Source: Lysobacterales bacterium (lineage in GTDB: Bacteria > Pseudomonadota > Gammaproteobacteria > Xanthomonadales > Xanthomonadaceae). From it: DNA of 64,000 nucleotides. The stretch spans positions 310,001 through 374,000 of the forward strand of contig JAFLDZ010000003.1 in NCBI GenBank assembly GCA_017302135.1, in the 5' to 3' direction. Both the position numbers and the translations under genes were made by a program. Shown here piece by piece: positions 43,740 through 52,917 of this stretch. Within the stretch, counting starts at the first letter, position 1; every line of letters starts with the position of its first letter. Under the pieces are notes generated by a model that searched no databases, had not been told where the DNA came from, and worked only from the letters and a program-made list of their open reading frames with translations.

Positions 43740-45107
43740 TCATTCGGGCAGTTTGCGCTGCGCCCGGATCACTTGCCAAGCGCTGAGGGTCATGCCGATG
43801 GCAATGGCGATGCCGGCCAGAAATACCGTACGGCTGCCGAAGGTCGCCAGCCACTTGTGCAGCCAGACATAGGTGAGATCCCCGCTGCGATAGACGGCGG
43901 TATCGATGAAGGCCTTGGCCTTGTAGCGCGCCTCGCGATCGACCCGGGTATACAACGTCTCCCGACCTGGCTTGCTCAACGAAAATTCTCCCGAGCGCGT
44001 TGCGATCTGCACAGCGGCGATCAACAACGGTAGTGGCGACATCGCCAGCAGACAGTAACCGAAGGTGATGGCGAAGGCTGGAATCAGCAGCACCGGGCCC
44101 ACACCGTAGCGCCGCAGCAGCCAGCGCGTCAGGAAGACCTGGACGAGAATGGTGCATGCATTGATCGCGAAATCGATCCGCGCGTAAAACTTGGCTGCTT
44201 CCGATGGCGAGGGGTAGAACTGTTTCACGATCGCTGCCTGCTCGTTGTAGAGCAGCGTCCCGACACCCACACCGAAGAACATCAGCAGCGCGAGGCCGCG
44301 CAGCATCGGATCTTTCGCGACCAGTCGGAAACCAGCCCACATCGAACCGCCCATCGCTTCGCCGGACGCCGGGCAGCCGCTGCGCTGTTCGCGCAGCAGC
44401 GCCCAGGGCCGCAGCCGCACGATGCAAAGCAGACACACGACCAGGAACCCGGCCGATACCAGCAACAGACTGCCGATGCCGACGCGATCCACCAGCACCT
44501 GCGTGATCACCGGACCGAGCAGCGCACCGATGGTGCCCCCGGCGCCGATATAGCCGTAGACGCGCTTGGCATGCGCGTTGTCGAAGACATCGGCCATGAA
44601 GCTCCAGAACACCGAGACCGCGAACAGATTGAAGACGGCGGTCCAGACGAAAAACAGTGCGCCGCGGCCGGAGACATCGTGGTTGAAGATCCACCAGAAA
44701 CCGATCAGACAGACAATGAAGAGCAAATACAGACCCGGCAGGAACACCCGCCGTGGATAGCGCGAGACCAGCGCACCGTAGATCGGCTGCAGCAGCACCA
44801 TCGATACGAACGTGCCGGTGAACAGCAGTTGCAGCACGAAATCCTTCAGCTCGAAACCGCGACCCAGCGCCCATGCGATCCACGCATCCGGAAACACCGT
44901 GGTCATGTCGGCGGACGCGGCCATGGCATCGCGCACCGGGCGCAGCACGTAATAGCCGCACAGAAGGCTGAAGAAATACAGCAACGCCCACCATAGCGGC
45001 GGCGATTCGACCAACTCCTGCCGCAGAAGCTGCAGGGCACCTGTCGGGGGATCGGAGCTGCGCTCGGAATCCACTTCAGGCTTCGGCGACATCGGTTGTG
45101 ATGACAT
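43740..45107 (-). CDS. MFS transporter of the ATP/ADP-translocase-like (NTP/NDP exchange) group
   Basis: 455 residues with about 12 membrane segments. N-terminal part shows LYFFSLLCGYYVLRPVRDAM, a pattern of the AAA/TLC-like ATP:ADP exchange family and bacterial MFS relatives; central FWSFMADVFDNAHAKRVYG and GAGGTIGALLGPVITQVLVD match the same group. The loop with GRETLYTRVDREARYKAKAF near the C-terminus is also typical (in this family the R-E-x-x-Y region contacts the substrate). Substrate not assignable; nucleotide exchange is only a family-level guess. Not near other nucleotide genes. Confidence 0.8.
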   Translation of the reverse strand: MSSQPMSPKPEVDSERSSDPPTGALQLLRQELVESPPLWWALLYFFSLLCGYYVLRPVRDAMAASADMTTVFPDAWIAWALGRGFELKDFVLQLLFTGTFVSMVLLQPIYGALVSRYPRRVFLPGLYLLFIVCLIGFWWIFNHDVSGRGALFFVWTAVFNLFAVSVFWSFMADVFDNAHAKRVYGYIGAGGTIGALLGPVITQVLVDRVGIGSLLLVSAGFLVVCLLCIVRLRPWALLREQRSGCPASGEAMGGSMWAGFRLVAKDPMLRGLALLMFFGVGVGTLLYNEQAAIVKQFYPSPSEAAKFYARIDFAINACTILVQVFLTRWLLRRYGVGPVLLIPAFAITFGYCLLAMSPLPLLIAAVQIATRSGEFSLSKPGRETLYTRVDREARYKAKAFIDTAVYRSGDLTYVWLHKWLATFGSRTVFLAGIAIAIGMTLSAWQVIRAQRKLPE

Positions 45108-45326
45108 GCGCTGTGGTGACCGCAGCCACCCATCCTAGCAATGCAGAGCCGACACTCTAGCAGGCCGCAGGAGCCGCCCGGCGCTGCAGACAAAGGACCG
45201 GAGCACCCGGGTCAGACCCGCCCATCACCCTGTCCCGAGGGGACGAAACCGACGCGCTTTTCGCAGAGTATTTGCTCTAGGGAGCGGGCATAGTGTCGCC
45301 TGCACACGATTTCATAAGGTCTGCGC

Positions 45327-46907
45327 GTGTTCGACTACATCATCATCGGCGCCGGTTCCGCTGGTTGCGTCCTGGCCAATCGGTTGAGCGAAGATCCTTC
45401 GGTGAAAGTGCTTCTGCTTGAAGCCGGCCCGCGCGATTGGCACCCTTTCATCCACATGCCCGCTGGTCTTGCCAAGCTGGTCAACCAGAAAGGCGTGAAC
45501 TGGAACTACAACACCGCCGCTGAACCGAATCTCAACCAGCGCGCCCTGTGGTGGCCGCGCGGCAAGGTGCTCGGCGGTTCCAGCTCGATCAACGCGATGT
45601 GCTACATCCGCGGCGTCGCCGACGATTACAACGACTGGGCGGCACAGGGCGCCAGCGGCTGGGATTGGGACAGCGTCCTGCCGTATTTCAAGAAGTCCGA
45701 AGGCAACAGCCGCGGCGCCGATGCGTTCCACGGCGCCGACGGCCCGCTCGGTGTCTCCGACCTGCGCTACACCAACCCGCTGTCGCAGGCATTCATCGAT
45801 GCCGGCCAGCAAATCGGTCTGGCCCATAACCACGACTTCAACGGCGCGGTGCAGAGTGGCGTCGGCTTCTATCAGGTCACCCAGCGCGACGGCGCTCGCT
45901 GCTCGACGGCGGTCGCCTACCTCAACCCTGCCCGCCAACGCCCGAACCTCACCATCCATACCGGTGCGGTCGTCAGCCGCATCACCTTCGAGGGCGCGCG
46001 TGCGAACGGCGTGGCCTACGTCATGAACGGCCAGGCGTACCACCAGCCGGCCGCGCGCGAAGTCATCCTCAGCGGCGGTGCGATCAACTCGCCGCAGCTG
46101 TTGATGCTGTCCGGCATCGGTCCGGCGGAGGACCTGCGCAAACTGGGCATCGAGATCGTCGCGGATCGCGCGGGCGTCGGTGCCAATCTGCAGGATCACC
46201 TCGACGTCTGCACCTTGTTCCACTCGACCGAACGCGTGACCTACGACCGCGTCGGCGACCTGAAGATCGCTTTCGACTATTACCTGCGCGGCCATCGCGG
46301 CCCGGGCACCAGCAACGTCGCCGAGGCCGGCGGCTTCGCACGCTCGCCGCTGGCGCCGGACGATCGCGCCGACATCCAGTTCCACTTCGTGCCGGCGATG
46401 CTGGACGATCACGGCCGTAATCGCCTGCCGGGCGACGGCTATACCCTGCACGCCTGCTTCCTGCGCCCACGCAGCCGCGGCCGGGTGGGGCTGGCAAGCA
46501 ACCGCGGCGGCGACAAGGCGCGGATCGAAGCGAATTACCTCGGCGATGCCGAAGGCTTCGACCTGAAGATGATGGTCGAATGCGCGAAGATTTCGCGCGA
46601 GATCCTCGCCCAGAAACCTTTCGACCGGTATCGCGGCGCCCCGATCTTCCCGGCCCGCACCGATCTGGACGATGCCGGGCTGATCGAATTCATCCGCGCG
46701 AAGGCCGAAAGCGTCTACCACCCGATCGGCACCTGCCGCATGGGCAGCGACGCAGACGCCGTGGTCGATCCGTCGCTGCGGGTCAACGGCGTCGAGGGTC
46801 TGCGCGTGATCGACGCCTCGGTCATGCCCTGCCTGATCGGTGGCAACACCAACGCGCCGACGATCATGATCGCGGAGCGCGCGGCCGATCTGATCAAGGC
46901 GGCATGA
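45327..46907 (+). CDS. GMC-family FAD oxidoreductase (choline/alcohol dehydrogenase type)
   Basis: 526 residues. Start is GTG at 45327, preceded by AAGGT; the FAD-binding DYIIIGAGSAGCVLANRLS begins two residues later, so no ATG start is possible without losing the motif. Signatures: LLLEAGPRDWHPFIHMPAGL, WWPRGKVLGGSSSINAMCYI, VILSGGAINSPQLLMLSGIG (GMC signature), and the C-terminal VYHPIGTCRMGSDADAVVDP with the catalytic His. It resembles BetA and long-chain alcohol dehydrogenases; the substrate is undetermined. It precedes etfB by 120 bases. Confidence 0.93.
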   Translation: MFDYIIIGAGSAGCVLANRLSEDPSVKVLLLEAGPRDWHPFIHMPAGLAKLVNQKGVNWNYNTAAEPNLNQRALWWPRGKVLGGSSSINAMCYIRGVADDYNDWAAQGASGWDWDSVLPYFKKSEGNSRGADAFHGADGPLGVSDLRYTNPLSQAFIDAGQQIGLAHNHDFNGAVQSGVGFYQVTQRDGARCSTAVAYLNPARQRPNLTIHTGAVVSRITFEGARANGVAYVMNGQAYHQPAAREVILSGGAINSPQLLMLSGIGPAEDLRKLGIEIVADRAGVGANLQDHLDVCTLFHSTERVTYDRVGDLKIAFDYYLRGHRGPGTSNVAEAGGFARSPLAPDDRADIQFHFVPAMLDDHGRNRLPGDGYTLHACFLRPRSRGRVGLASNRGGDKARIEANYLGDAEGFDLKMMVECAKISREILAQKPFDRYRGAPIFPARTDLDDAGLIEFIRAKAESVYHPIGTCRMGSDADAVVDPSLRVNGVEGLRVIDASVMPCLIGGNTNAPTIMIAERAADLIKAA

Positions 46908-46957
46908 CCCCGTTCGCCCAAGGGCCGCAGCGACTCGCGGCGGCCCCCTCGAACCGC

Positions 46958-46963
46958 TAAAAT
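46958..46963 (+). promoter_or_regulatory. Candidate -10 element (TAAAAT) for the etfBA transcript
   Basis: TAAAAT lies 64 bases before the etfB start. The -35 region has no good match. Support is weak. Confidence 0.25.
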
Positions 46964-47027
46964 TCCGGTTTCTGGCCCGCCGGCAAGATCAACGGGCTCT
47001 TCTTCCGCTCCCAGGACATTCCGAACG

Positions 47028-47774
47028 ATGAAGATCCTCGTCGGTTACAAGCGCGTGGTGGACTACAACGTCCGCATCCAGGTCAAGCCCGACGGCTCCG
47101 GCGTGGTCACCGACGGCGTCAAGCTGTCGCCCAATCCCTTCGACGACATCGCGCTGGAAGAAGCCCTGCGCCTGCGCGACAAAGGCATCGCCACCGAAGT
47201 CGTGGTCGTCACCATCGCGCCAGCCGATGCCCAGCCGCATCTGCGCAACGGCCTGGCGATGGGCGCGAATCGCGCCGTGCACATCGTCAGCGATGCGGGC
47301 ATGCAGCCGCTCACCGCCGCACGCGCGCTGCTGAAACTGATCGAGAAGGAGCAGCCCGATCTCGTACTCCTGGGCAAGCAGGCGATCGACGACGACGCCA
47401 ACCAGACCGGCCAGATGCTGGCCACGCTGTGGGGTCGCCCGCAGGCGACCTTCGCCGGCAAGCTGGACATCGTCGACGGGAAAGCGACCGTAGTGCGCGA
47501 AGTCGACGCAGGCCTCGAAACGCTGGAAATCGACCTGCCCGCCGTGGTCACCACCGACCTGCGCCTCAACGAGCCGCGCTTCATCAAGCTGCCGGACATC
47601 ATGAAGGCCAAGAGCAAGCCGCTGGAAACCATCCAGTTCGCCGATCTTGGCGTCGAATCGGGCGACACCCTGAAGACCACCCACTACGCCCCACCGGCCA
47701 AGCGCAGCAAGGGCGTGATGGTGAAGGACGCAGCCGAACTGGTCGCCGCGCTCAAGGCAAAAGGTCTGTTGTAA
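47028..47774 (+). CDS. etfB: Electron transfer flavoprotein, beta subunit
   Basis: 248 residues. ETF accepts electrons from acyl-CoA dehydrogenases, including the FadE-like enzyme at 39877, and passes them to ETF-quinone oxidoreductase. Family motifs: KILVGYKRVVDYNVRIQVKP, NPFDDIALEEALRLRDKG, and the signature region VDAGLETLEIDLPAVVTTDL, plus LNEPRFIKLPDIMKAKSKPL. It binds AMP at the beta-subunit site. etfA follows, but the 136-base gap contains an inverted repeat doublet. Confidence 0.97.
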   Translation: MKILVGYKRVVDYNVRIQVKPDGSGVVTDGVKLSPNPFDDIALEEALRLRDKGIATEVVVVTIAPADAQPHLRNGLAMGANRAVHIVSDAGMQPLTAARALLKLIEKEQPDLVLLGKQAIDDDANQTGQMLATLWGRPQATFAGKLDIVDGKATVVREVDAGLETLEIDLPAVVTTDLRLNEPRFIKLPDIMKAKSKPLETIQFADLGVESGDTLKTTHYAPPAKRSKGVMVKDAAELVAALKAKGLL

Positions 47775-47780
47775 CGACTC

Positions 47781-47893
47781 GTCATCCCTGCGGATGCGGG
47801 AGTGTTTTTCAACAGCCGAAGGCTGGTCATCCAGCGACCTTCTTTTCAAATCCGCGTCAAGACACTGGATTCCCGCATTCGCGGGAATGACGG
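47781..47893. repeat. REPIN-like inverted repeat doublet between etfB and etfA
   Basis: The left part begins CGTCATCCCTGCGGATGCGG and the right part, read on the opposite strand, begins CGTCATTCCCGCGAATGCGG: two similar REP-like units in inverted orientation about 100 bp apart, with CAGCCGAAGGCTG as a central hairpin. The right-hand unit is the GGATTCCCGCATTCGCGGG/AATGACG type common as intergenic dispersed repeats in xanthomonads and other proteobacteria. Confidence 0.8.
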
Positions 47894-47910
47894 AACCAGA
47901 GGAATCACCG

Positions 47911-48849
47911 ATGTCCAAAGTTCTCATCATTGCCGAACATCTCGACGGCAAACTCAATGCCTCCACCGCCAAGTGCGTCTCGGCTGCGAAAGCGCTGAAT
48001 CCCGACGCCATCGACGTATTGGTGCTGGCCGCTGATCCCACCGGCGTCGCCGCCGATGCTGCAACTCTTTCCGGCGTGTCGAAAGTGCTGACCATCGCCA
48101 ACGCCGCCAACGCGAACGCCATCGCCCAGATGCTGGCACCGCAGATCGCACAAGCCGCCGCAAACTACAGCCATGTGTTCGGCCCCAGCACCACGTTCGG
48201 CAAGGACCTGATGCCTTGCGTCGCCGCCCTGCTGGGCGTGTCGCAGGTCTCCGACATCATGGCGGTCGAGGGCAGCCACACCTTCAAGCGCCCGATCTAC
48301 GCCGGCAACGCCATCATCACTGTCGAAGCCGCCACCGACCGCGTCGTGGTCGCCACCGTGCGCACCGCCTCATGGCCTGAAGCCGCGCGCGGCGGCGGCG
48401 CCACCATCGAAGCCATGTCAGTCGATGCCGCACTGCCTGCGCATACCCGCTACGTCGGCCTCGCCGCCGGCAAATCGGACCGCCCGGATCTGCAGAGCGC
48501 CCGTCGCGTGGTCTCCGGCGGCCGTGGCGTGGGCTCGGCCGAGAACTTCAAGATCATCTACGACCTGGCCGACAAACTCGGCGCCGGTGTGGGCGCCTCG
48601 CGCGCAGCGGTCGACGCCGGCTACGTGCCCAACGAAATGCAGGTCGGCCAGACCGGCAAGATCATCGCCCCCGAGCTGTACGTCGCAGTCGGTATCAGCG
48701 GCGCGATCCAGCATCTCACCGGCATCAAGGACGCCGGCACGATCGTGGCCATCAACAAGGACGGCGAAGCGCCGATCTTCGAGATCGCCGACATCGGTCT
48801 GGTCGGCGATCTGTTCAAGCTGCTGCCGGAGCTGCAGGCGGCGCTGTAA
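47911..48849 (+). CDS. etfA: Electron transfer flavoprotein, alpha subunit
   Basis: 312 residues from ATG at 47911, preceded by AGAGGAA. The FAD-carrying partner of EtfB. N-terminal [21 protein letters not shown]-terminal FAD signature region [20 protein letters not shown], then [20 protein letters not shown] and [20 protein letters not shown] with the conserved residues that bind FAD. It ends at a bidirectional terminator shared with the convergent exoprotein gene. In xanthomonads etfBA flank the variable lipopolysaccharide locus, which fits the downstream content. Confidence 0.97.
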   Translation: MSKVLIIAEHLDGKLNASTAKCVSAAKALNPDAIDVLVLAADPTGVAADAATLSGVSKVLTIANAANANAIAQMLAPQIAQAAANYSHVFGPSTTFGKDLMPCVAALLGVSQVSDIMAVEGSHTFKRPIYAGNAIITVEAATDRVVVATVRTASWPEAARGGGATIEAMSVDAALPAHTRYVGLAAGKSDRPDLQSARRVVSGGRGVGSAENFKIIYDLADKLGAGVGASRAAVDAGYVPNEMQVGQTGKIIAPELYVAVGISGAIQHLTGIKDAGTIVAINKDGEAPIFEIADIGLVGDLFKLLPELQAAL

Positions 48850-48876
48850 CCGGATCGCGTATTTCCGGGCGACAAA

Positions 48877-48904
48877 AAAAGAGCCGGGTTTCCCCGGCTC
48901 TTTT
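48877..48904. terminator. Bidirectional terminator between etfA and exoprotein gene A
   Basis: AAAAGAGCCGGG (48877-48888) pairs with CCCGGCTCTTTT (48893-48904) around TTTC, flanked by A-run and T-run so that it works for etfA (plus) and gene A (minus). The same hairpin recurs at 51337. Confidence 0.93.
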
Positions 48905-48928
48905 CATTTGCGACAACGGTTGGATCGA

Positions 48929-50017
48929 TCAGCGCCCCGGCACGCGGCAGCACATCAGCTTCGCGGTCACGTTCTGGGCATTGGCACTCAGGCTCCTGAC
49001 GAATATCTGCCCGGCATTGCCAGCGGTATAACTGTCCGCGACCAGCACATTCTCGCCCGCGGAAATGGACAGGCCGACCGGCGTGTAGTTGGCAGCGCAG
49101 AACAGGGTGGGAAGCGACGCATAGGCACCGGCGTTCACATTGGTCGGAGTTCCGGAGACCGTCGCGCAGTCAAGCGCGGTCGCCTGCGGCGGCGCGTAGT
49201 AGCCGACGATGTCGGCCACGAAATCGGACGTCGCGAACGTGTAGATCGAGAAGTCCTTGGTGGTCAGCGGATTCGGCAGCTTGGTCACCACCGTATTGTT
49301 GACGACCGCTCCCGCAGTGTAGTTCACGCTCGACGCCAGAGGACGCGTGGCCCCGAACGGATACACCGTGGCGAAGCCCCCGCCTGTCGGGGTCACCGCC
49401 GTGACGTTGATCACCGCTGCCGCCTGCCCTGCGGCCACCCCGCCGCAGTCGGTGGCGCTACCGCCCTGGCTGCTGAAATTGCCGCCCGAGCCCACCACCG
49501 CGTTGAAATCGCGGCTGAAGTTGCCAGCGATCGCGCCACCCGCCACCCGAGTATCCAGAATCCGGCACGGCGTGATCGGCGTGTAGACCAGATCCGAGCT
49601 GACCGAACCCAATGCTCTGGCCACCAGCCTCTCCCTGACCGAGGCTTCCACGATGCCCGCACGCGCCATCGTATCGATGACCTGAGTGTCCGAGAGCTTC
49701 CTTCCTGCGCCACTCAGCTCCGCCGAAGCGCCTTCGTAGGTGTTGCGCTGCAATGCGCGCCGGAAGTTGGTGGCATCGGCGCCGACGAACGTCGGCACCA
49801 TCCGTTTGGCCCAGACACCGACCGGGACTTTGTAGACCTCCTGCACATACGCGCCCCACTTCAGCACATAGGCCTTGGCCATCGCGCCGCGCTCGGCCGG
49901 CGTCGCCGGTCGACTATTGACGCTTGCAGTCGACAGCTTTGGTGCGGCCATGCCTGCCGGTGAAATGCCGAACGCCAATGTCGCGCTCACGATCAGAACA
50001 CCCAACTGTCTTTTCAT
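48929..50017 (-). CDS. Secreted DTR/VxGYY-domain protein, CCRVPGR-tailed family (gene A)
   Basis: 362 residues. Signal peptide ([20 protein letters not shown]), an N-terminal helical module with [20 protein letters not shown] and [20 protein letters not shown], then an all-beta domain with the signature [36 protein letters not shown], and [12 protein letters not shown]. Similar 'LDTR...VIADVxGYY' domains are known in actinobacterial exoproteins and have no assigned function. The C-terminus has Cys-rich end LMCCRVPGR. It is one of four paralogues here; it shares the helix-beta-tail plan with the others and closest with gene B. Exported but its role is unknown. Confidence 0.85.
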   Translation of the reverse strand: MKRQLGVLIVSATLAFGISPAGMAAPKLSTASVNSRPATPAERGAMAKAYVLKWGAYVQEVYKVPVGVWAKRMVPTFVGADATNFRRALQRNTYEGASAELSGAGRKLSDTQVIDTMARAGIVEASVRERLVARALGSVSSDLVYTPITPCRILDTRVAGGAIAGNFSRDFNAVVGSGGNFSSQGGSATDCGGVAAGQAAAVINVTAVTPTGGGFATVYPFGATRPLASSVNYTAGAVVNNTVVTKLPNPLTTKDFSIYTFATSDFVADIVGYYAPPQATALDCATVSGTPTNVNAGAYASLPTLFCAANYTPVGLSISAGENVLVADSYTAGNAGQIFVRSLSANAQNVTAKLMCCRVPGR

Positions 50018-50108
50018 ATCAACTCCAGTGATTCGGAATGGCGGATATCGCGCTGGTCGGCCGCTTGTTCACGCCGCCACCCAAGCAGCATAGGCGAAAG
50101 CGGGTCGC

Positions 50109-51194
50109 TCAGCGCCCAGGCACGCGGCAGCAGTGGACCCACGGCGTCACCACCTGCGCATTGCTGTCCAGGTTGTAGACGAAGAAAGTGCCCGATATCG
50201 GGCCCATGAACCCATCCGCCATCACCACCTTCTGCGCCGCCTGGAAACCCGCGTTGGTGGAACCGTAACCAACAGGGCAACTCACGCCGAATCCGTAGCC
50301 ATAAGTGTTGGCCGGCACGCTGGCTGCGGTGCCGCTGACCGTGATGCATTCCAGCGCGGTCGCCTGCGGCGCCGCGTAGTAGCCGACGATATCGGCCACG
50401 AAATCGGAGGTGGCGAACGAGAAGATGGTGAAGTCTTTGGTCGTCAGCGGATTCGGCAGCTTGGCCACCACCGTGTTGTTGACGATCGCGCCTGCTGTGT
50501 AGTTCATGCTGGAAGCCAGCGGACGCGTCGCGCCGTACGGATACACCGTCGCGTAGCCCGCGCCCGATGGAGTCACCGCGGTGAGATTGATCACCACCGC
50601 CGCCTGCCCTGCAGCCACAGCGCCGCAATCGGTCGCACTGCCGCCCTGGCTGCCGAAATTGCCGCCCGAGCCCACCACCGCATTGAAATCACGGCTGAAG
50701 CCGCCGCCCAGCGGGCCGCCCGCAACCCGCGTATCCAATATCCGGCAAGGCGTGATCGGCGTATACACCAGATCCGACGCAGCGCTGCCCAGCGCGTTCG
50801 CCACGATCTTTGCCGACGCCGGCACGAGGCTGGATCGCGCCATGGTATCGATCACCTTTTCGTCCGAAATTTTCGTGCCGACACCACTCAATACCGCCGA
50901 TGCCCCCTCGTAGGTCGTGCGCTTGAGCGCATTGCGGAAATTGTCCGCGTCGGCATGCACAAAGGTAGGCACCATGCGACTGGCCCAGACCTTCACCGGC
51001 ACCCGGTAGACCTGCTGCACATAGCCGCCCCACTTCAACACGTAAGCGCGCGCCATCGCGCCGCGCTGTGCAGGTGTCAGCACTCCGGCGGCGGTATCGG
51101 TGATGACTTGCTTCGGCGCCGCCATACCCGGCAGTGCGACGCAGACGACGATCACAGCGATCATCGCCACAACACGATTGAACGCACGCTTCAT
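50109..51194 (-). CDS. Secreted DTR/VxGYY-domain protein, CCRVPGR-tailed family (gene B)
   Basis: 361 residues. Signal peptide MIAVIVVCVALPGMAA; helical module with YVLKWGGYVQQVYRVPVKVW; beta domain [40 protein letters not shown] and [13 protein letters not shown]; Cys tail VHCCRVPGR. It differs from gene A mainly in the last 90 residues before the tail (VSCPVGYGSTNAGFQAAQKV). Next to gene A with a 91-base gap, same strand, so tandem duplication. Function not known. Confidence 0.85.
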   Translation of the reverse strand: MKRAFNRVVAMIAVIVVCVALPGMAAPKQVITDTAAGVLTPAQRGAMARAYVLKWGGYVQQVYRVPVKVWASRMVPTFVHADADNFRNALKRTTYEGASAVLSGVGTKISDEKVIDTMARSSLVPASAKIVANALGSAASDLVYTPITPCRILDTRVAGGPLGGGFSRDFNAVVGSGGNFGSQGGSATDCGAVAAGQAAVVINLTAVTPSGAGYATVYPYGATRPLASSMNYTAGAIVNNTVVAKLPNPLTTKDFTIFSFATSDFVADIVGYYAAPQATALECITVSGTAASVPANTYGYGFGVSCPVGYGSTNAGFQAAQKVVMADGFMGPISGTFFVYNLDSNAQVVTPWVHCCRVPGR

Positions 51195-51336
51195 ATCTCA
51201 CCCGATCACGTTTGGCAGAAAATTCCACTTGGTGAACAACGTGAATCGCCGGGAAATACGGCCAGCGGCCCGGTCGACGTGCCCGCATCACCGCCGTTAG
51301 GTGTGCCGGATTCTGCGGCGCAGCACGCTGTGCATC

Positions 51337-51362
51337 AAAAGAGCCGGGTTTCCCCGGCTCTT
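51337..51362 (-). terminator. Terminator of gene C, duplicate of that after gene A
   Basis: AAAAGAGCCGGG (51337-51348) and CCCGGCTCTT (51353-51362) around TTTC, identical in stem and loop to 48877-48904, and 28 bases from the gene C stop as the other is from the gene A stop. On the minus strand the A-run reads as TTTT. Confidence 0.85.
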
Positions 51363-51387
51363 CAGGTACACGACAGTATTGAAGCGA

Positions 51388-52485
51388 TCAGCGGCCCGGC
51401 ACGCGGCAACAAGTCCGCGAGGCGCGGAGATCCTGCGGTGACGAGTCGTTATTGCGCGCCGAGCAGGTACCGGCATGGAAGAACACGATCGGCATCAGCC
51501 AGCTTGAGGTTTCGCAGTTGGTTGCGGTCTGGGTGTAGCCGGTCGGGCAGGCCGGAGCGGATGCGTTTGCGGTGCCGTTCACAGGAATATCATTGACCAG
51601 GGTATTCGCGGTGTCCTGGCACTGCAGCGCCGTGGCCAGCGGCGGCGCGAAATAGCCGACGATGTCAGCCACGTAGTGCGACTGGGCGAAGGTGTAAACG
51701 GTAAAGTCGAAAGAAGACAGCGGGTTCGGTATCTGCACGATCAGCGCGTTGTTGACGACCGCGCCGGCCGTGTAATTGACGCTGGCAGCGACCGGCTGGG
51801 CGGTACCGAAGGGATAGGCGGTGGCGTAACCGCCGGTAGCGGGCGTGACTGCCGTCAGATTGATCGCGACGGCGGTGGCGCTAAGACCCAGCGTACCGCA
51901 GTTGGTCGCGCTGCCGCCCTGGCTGGTGAAGCTGCTGGCGTTGATCGCAACGAAGCTGCGCGTGCTGTTGCCGGCAATGGCGCCGGCGGCGGTGCTGCGA
52001 GTGTCGAGGATGCGGCATGGTGCCACCGGGGTGTAGACCAGGTCCTGATTCAGATCGCCGAACTTGGCGGCGATGATATCGGCCTTCGAACCGCTGACAC
52101 CGGGCGGCAGCTTCGCCAGACGGTCGATCGCTTGGGCGTCGCTGAGTCGCTGGCCGGTGCCGTTGAGCTCGGCCATCGCACCCTCGAACGTATCCCGCTT
52201 GAGCGCGTTGCGGAAATTGCTGGCATCGGCGCTGACGAAATTCGGCACCATGCGCTTCGCCCAAACGCCCACCGGGACGTTGTAGACACGTTGGACATAA
52301 GCGCCCCACTTGGTTACGAACTGCCGAGTCAGTTGACCGCGCTCTTTCGGCGAGGCGGTGCCCGCAGAGACCGCGGCGCGGCCCTGTTGCGCACCCGCAC
52401 CGGGAGGCTGTGCGGACGCAGTCGCCGCGAATGCAACGAGCGCGAGCGATAGTACGCTAGCGGAATAAGGGAATCGTGTTGACAT
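51388..52485 (-). CDS. Secreted DTR/VxGYY-domain protein, CCRVPGR-tailed family (gene C)
   Basis: 365 residues from ATG at 52485, which has GGAG six bases upstream; an ATG at 52491 is in frame but sits directly on the GGAG. Signal peptide SVLSLALVAFAATASA; helical module [20 protein letters not shown]; beta domain [40 protein letters not shown] and YVADIVGYFAPPLATAL; then a Cys-rich segment (ACPTGYTQTATNCETSSWLM) and tail TCCRVPGR. The late segment is closer to gene D than to A or B. Divergent from gene D. Confidence 0.85.
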   Translation of the reverse strand: MSTRFPYSASVLSLALVAFAATASAQPPGAGAQQGRAAVSAGTASPKERGQLTRQFVTKWGAYVQRVYNVPVGVWAKRMVPNFVSADASNFRNALKRDTFEGAMAELNGTGQRLSDAQAIDRLAKLPPGVSGSKADIIAAKFGDLNQDLVYTPVAPCRILDTRSTAAGAIAGNSTRSFVAINASSFTSQGGSATNCGTLGLSATAVAINLTAVTPATGGYATAYPFGTAQPVAASVNYTAGAVVNNALIVQIPNPLSSFDFTVYTFAQSHYVADIVGYFAPPLATALQCQDTANTLVNDIPVNGTANASAPACPTGYTQTATNCETSSWLMPIVFFHAGTCSARNNDSSPQDLRASRTCCRVPGR

Positions 52486-52917
52486 CTTCATCTCCGAGAG
52501 TCTAGACGGGCGAAAAGTTGCCCGTACTCCATGATTACGGAAAAAATCACTGGAATGGGTCACGCAGCCGGTCGTCCCTCGCAACCCAGGCCGGACTTGA
52601 GTGTTGCCAACCTTCTTGGGTCCTGAAAAAGCGCAGCCCACCCAGCGCATGGAGACGATCCGGGTGATTGGCGCTGGAACACGAGAATCACCAGCATTGG
52701 TGCCACAGATGGTCCGGACCAGTGCGCTGCGCTCGCCGCCGGACGTAGATAAGCGACGCTGCCTGCGTGCGATCGGATTGTGTGAACCAGACCTGCGTCC
52801 TGCGCAAAGCGCGCTGGTCCGCAACGAAGAAAAACCGCTAATCTCGGCCAGCCCCTGATCGCCCTGTGTCCGATCCGGGCTCGCATCCCAATCGCATCGA
52901 TCTCAAGGGAGTTTCAC
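52486..52917. other. 432-bp divergent promoter region between exoprotein genes C and D
   Basis: No gene could be supported here. An 85-codon frame at 52601 has no homology-like content or ribosome binding site. The segment includes a short hairpin CGGGC/GCCCG at about 52508-52525 near gene C and the AAGGGAG ribosome binding site of gene D close to 52905. It presumably holds the promoters of both genes; no clear operator was found. Confidence 0.5.

Noticed and set aside
52601..52858. 85-codon plus-strand frame in the gap between exoprotein genes C and D
   Set aside because: No ribosome binding site, no homology-like content, and it lies in the presumed promoter region.
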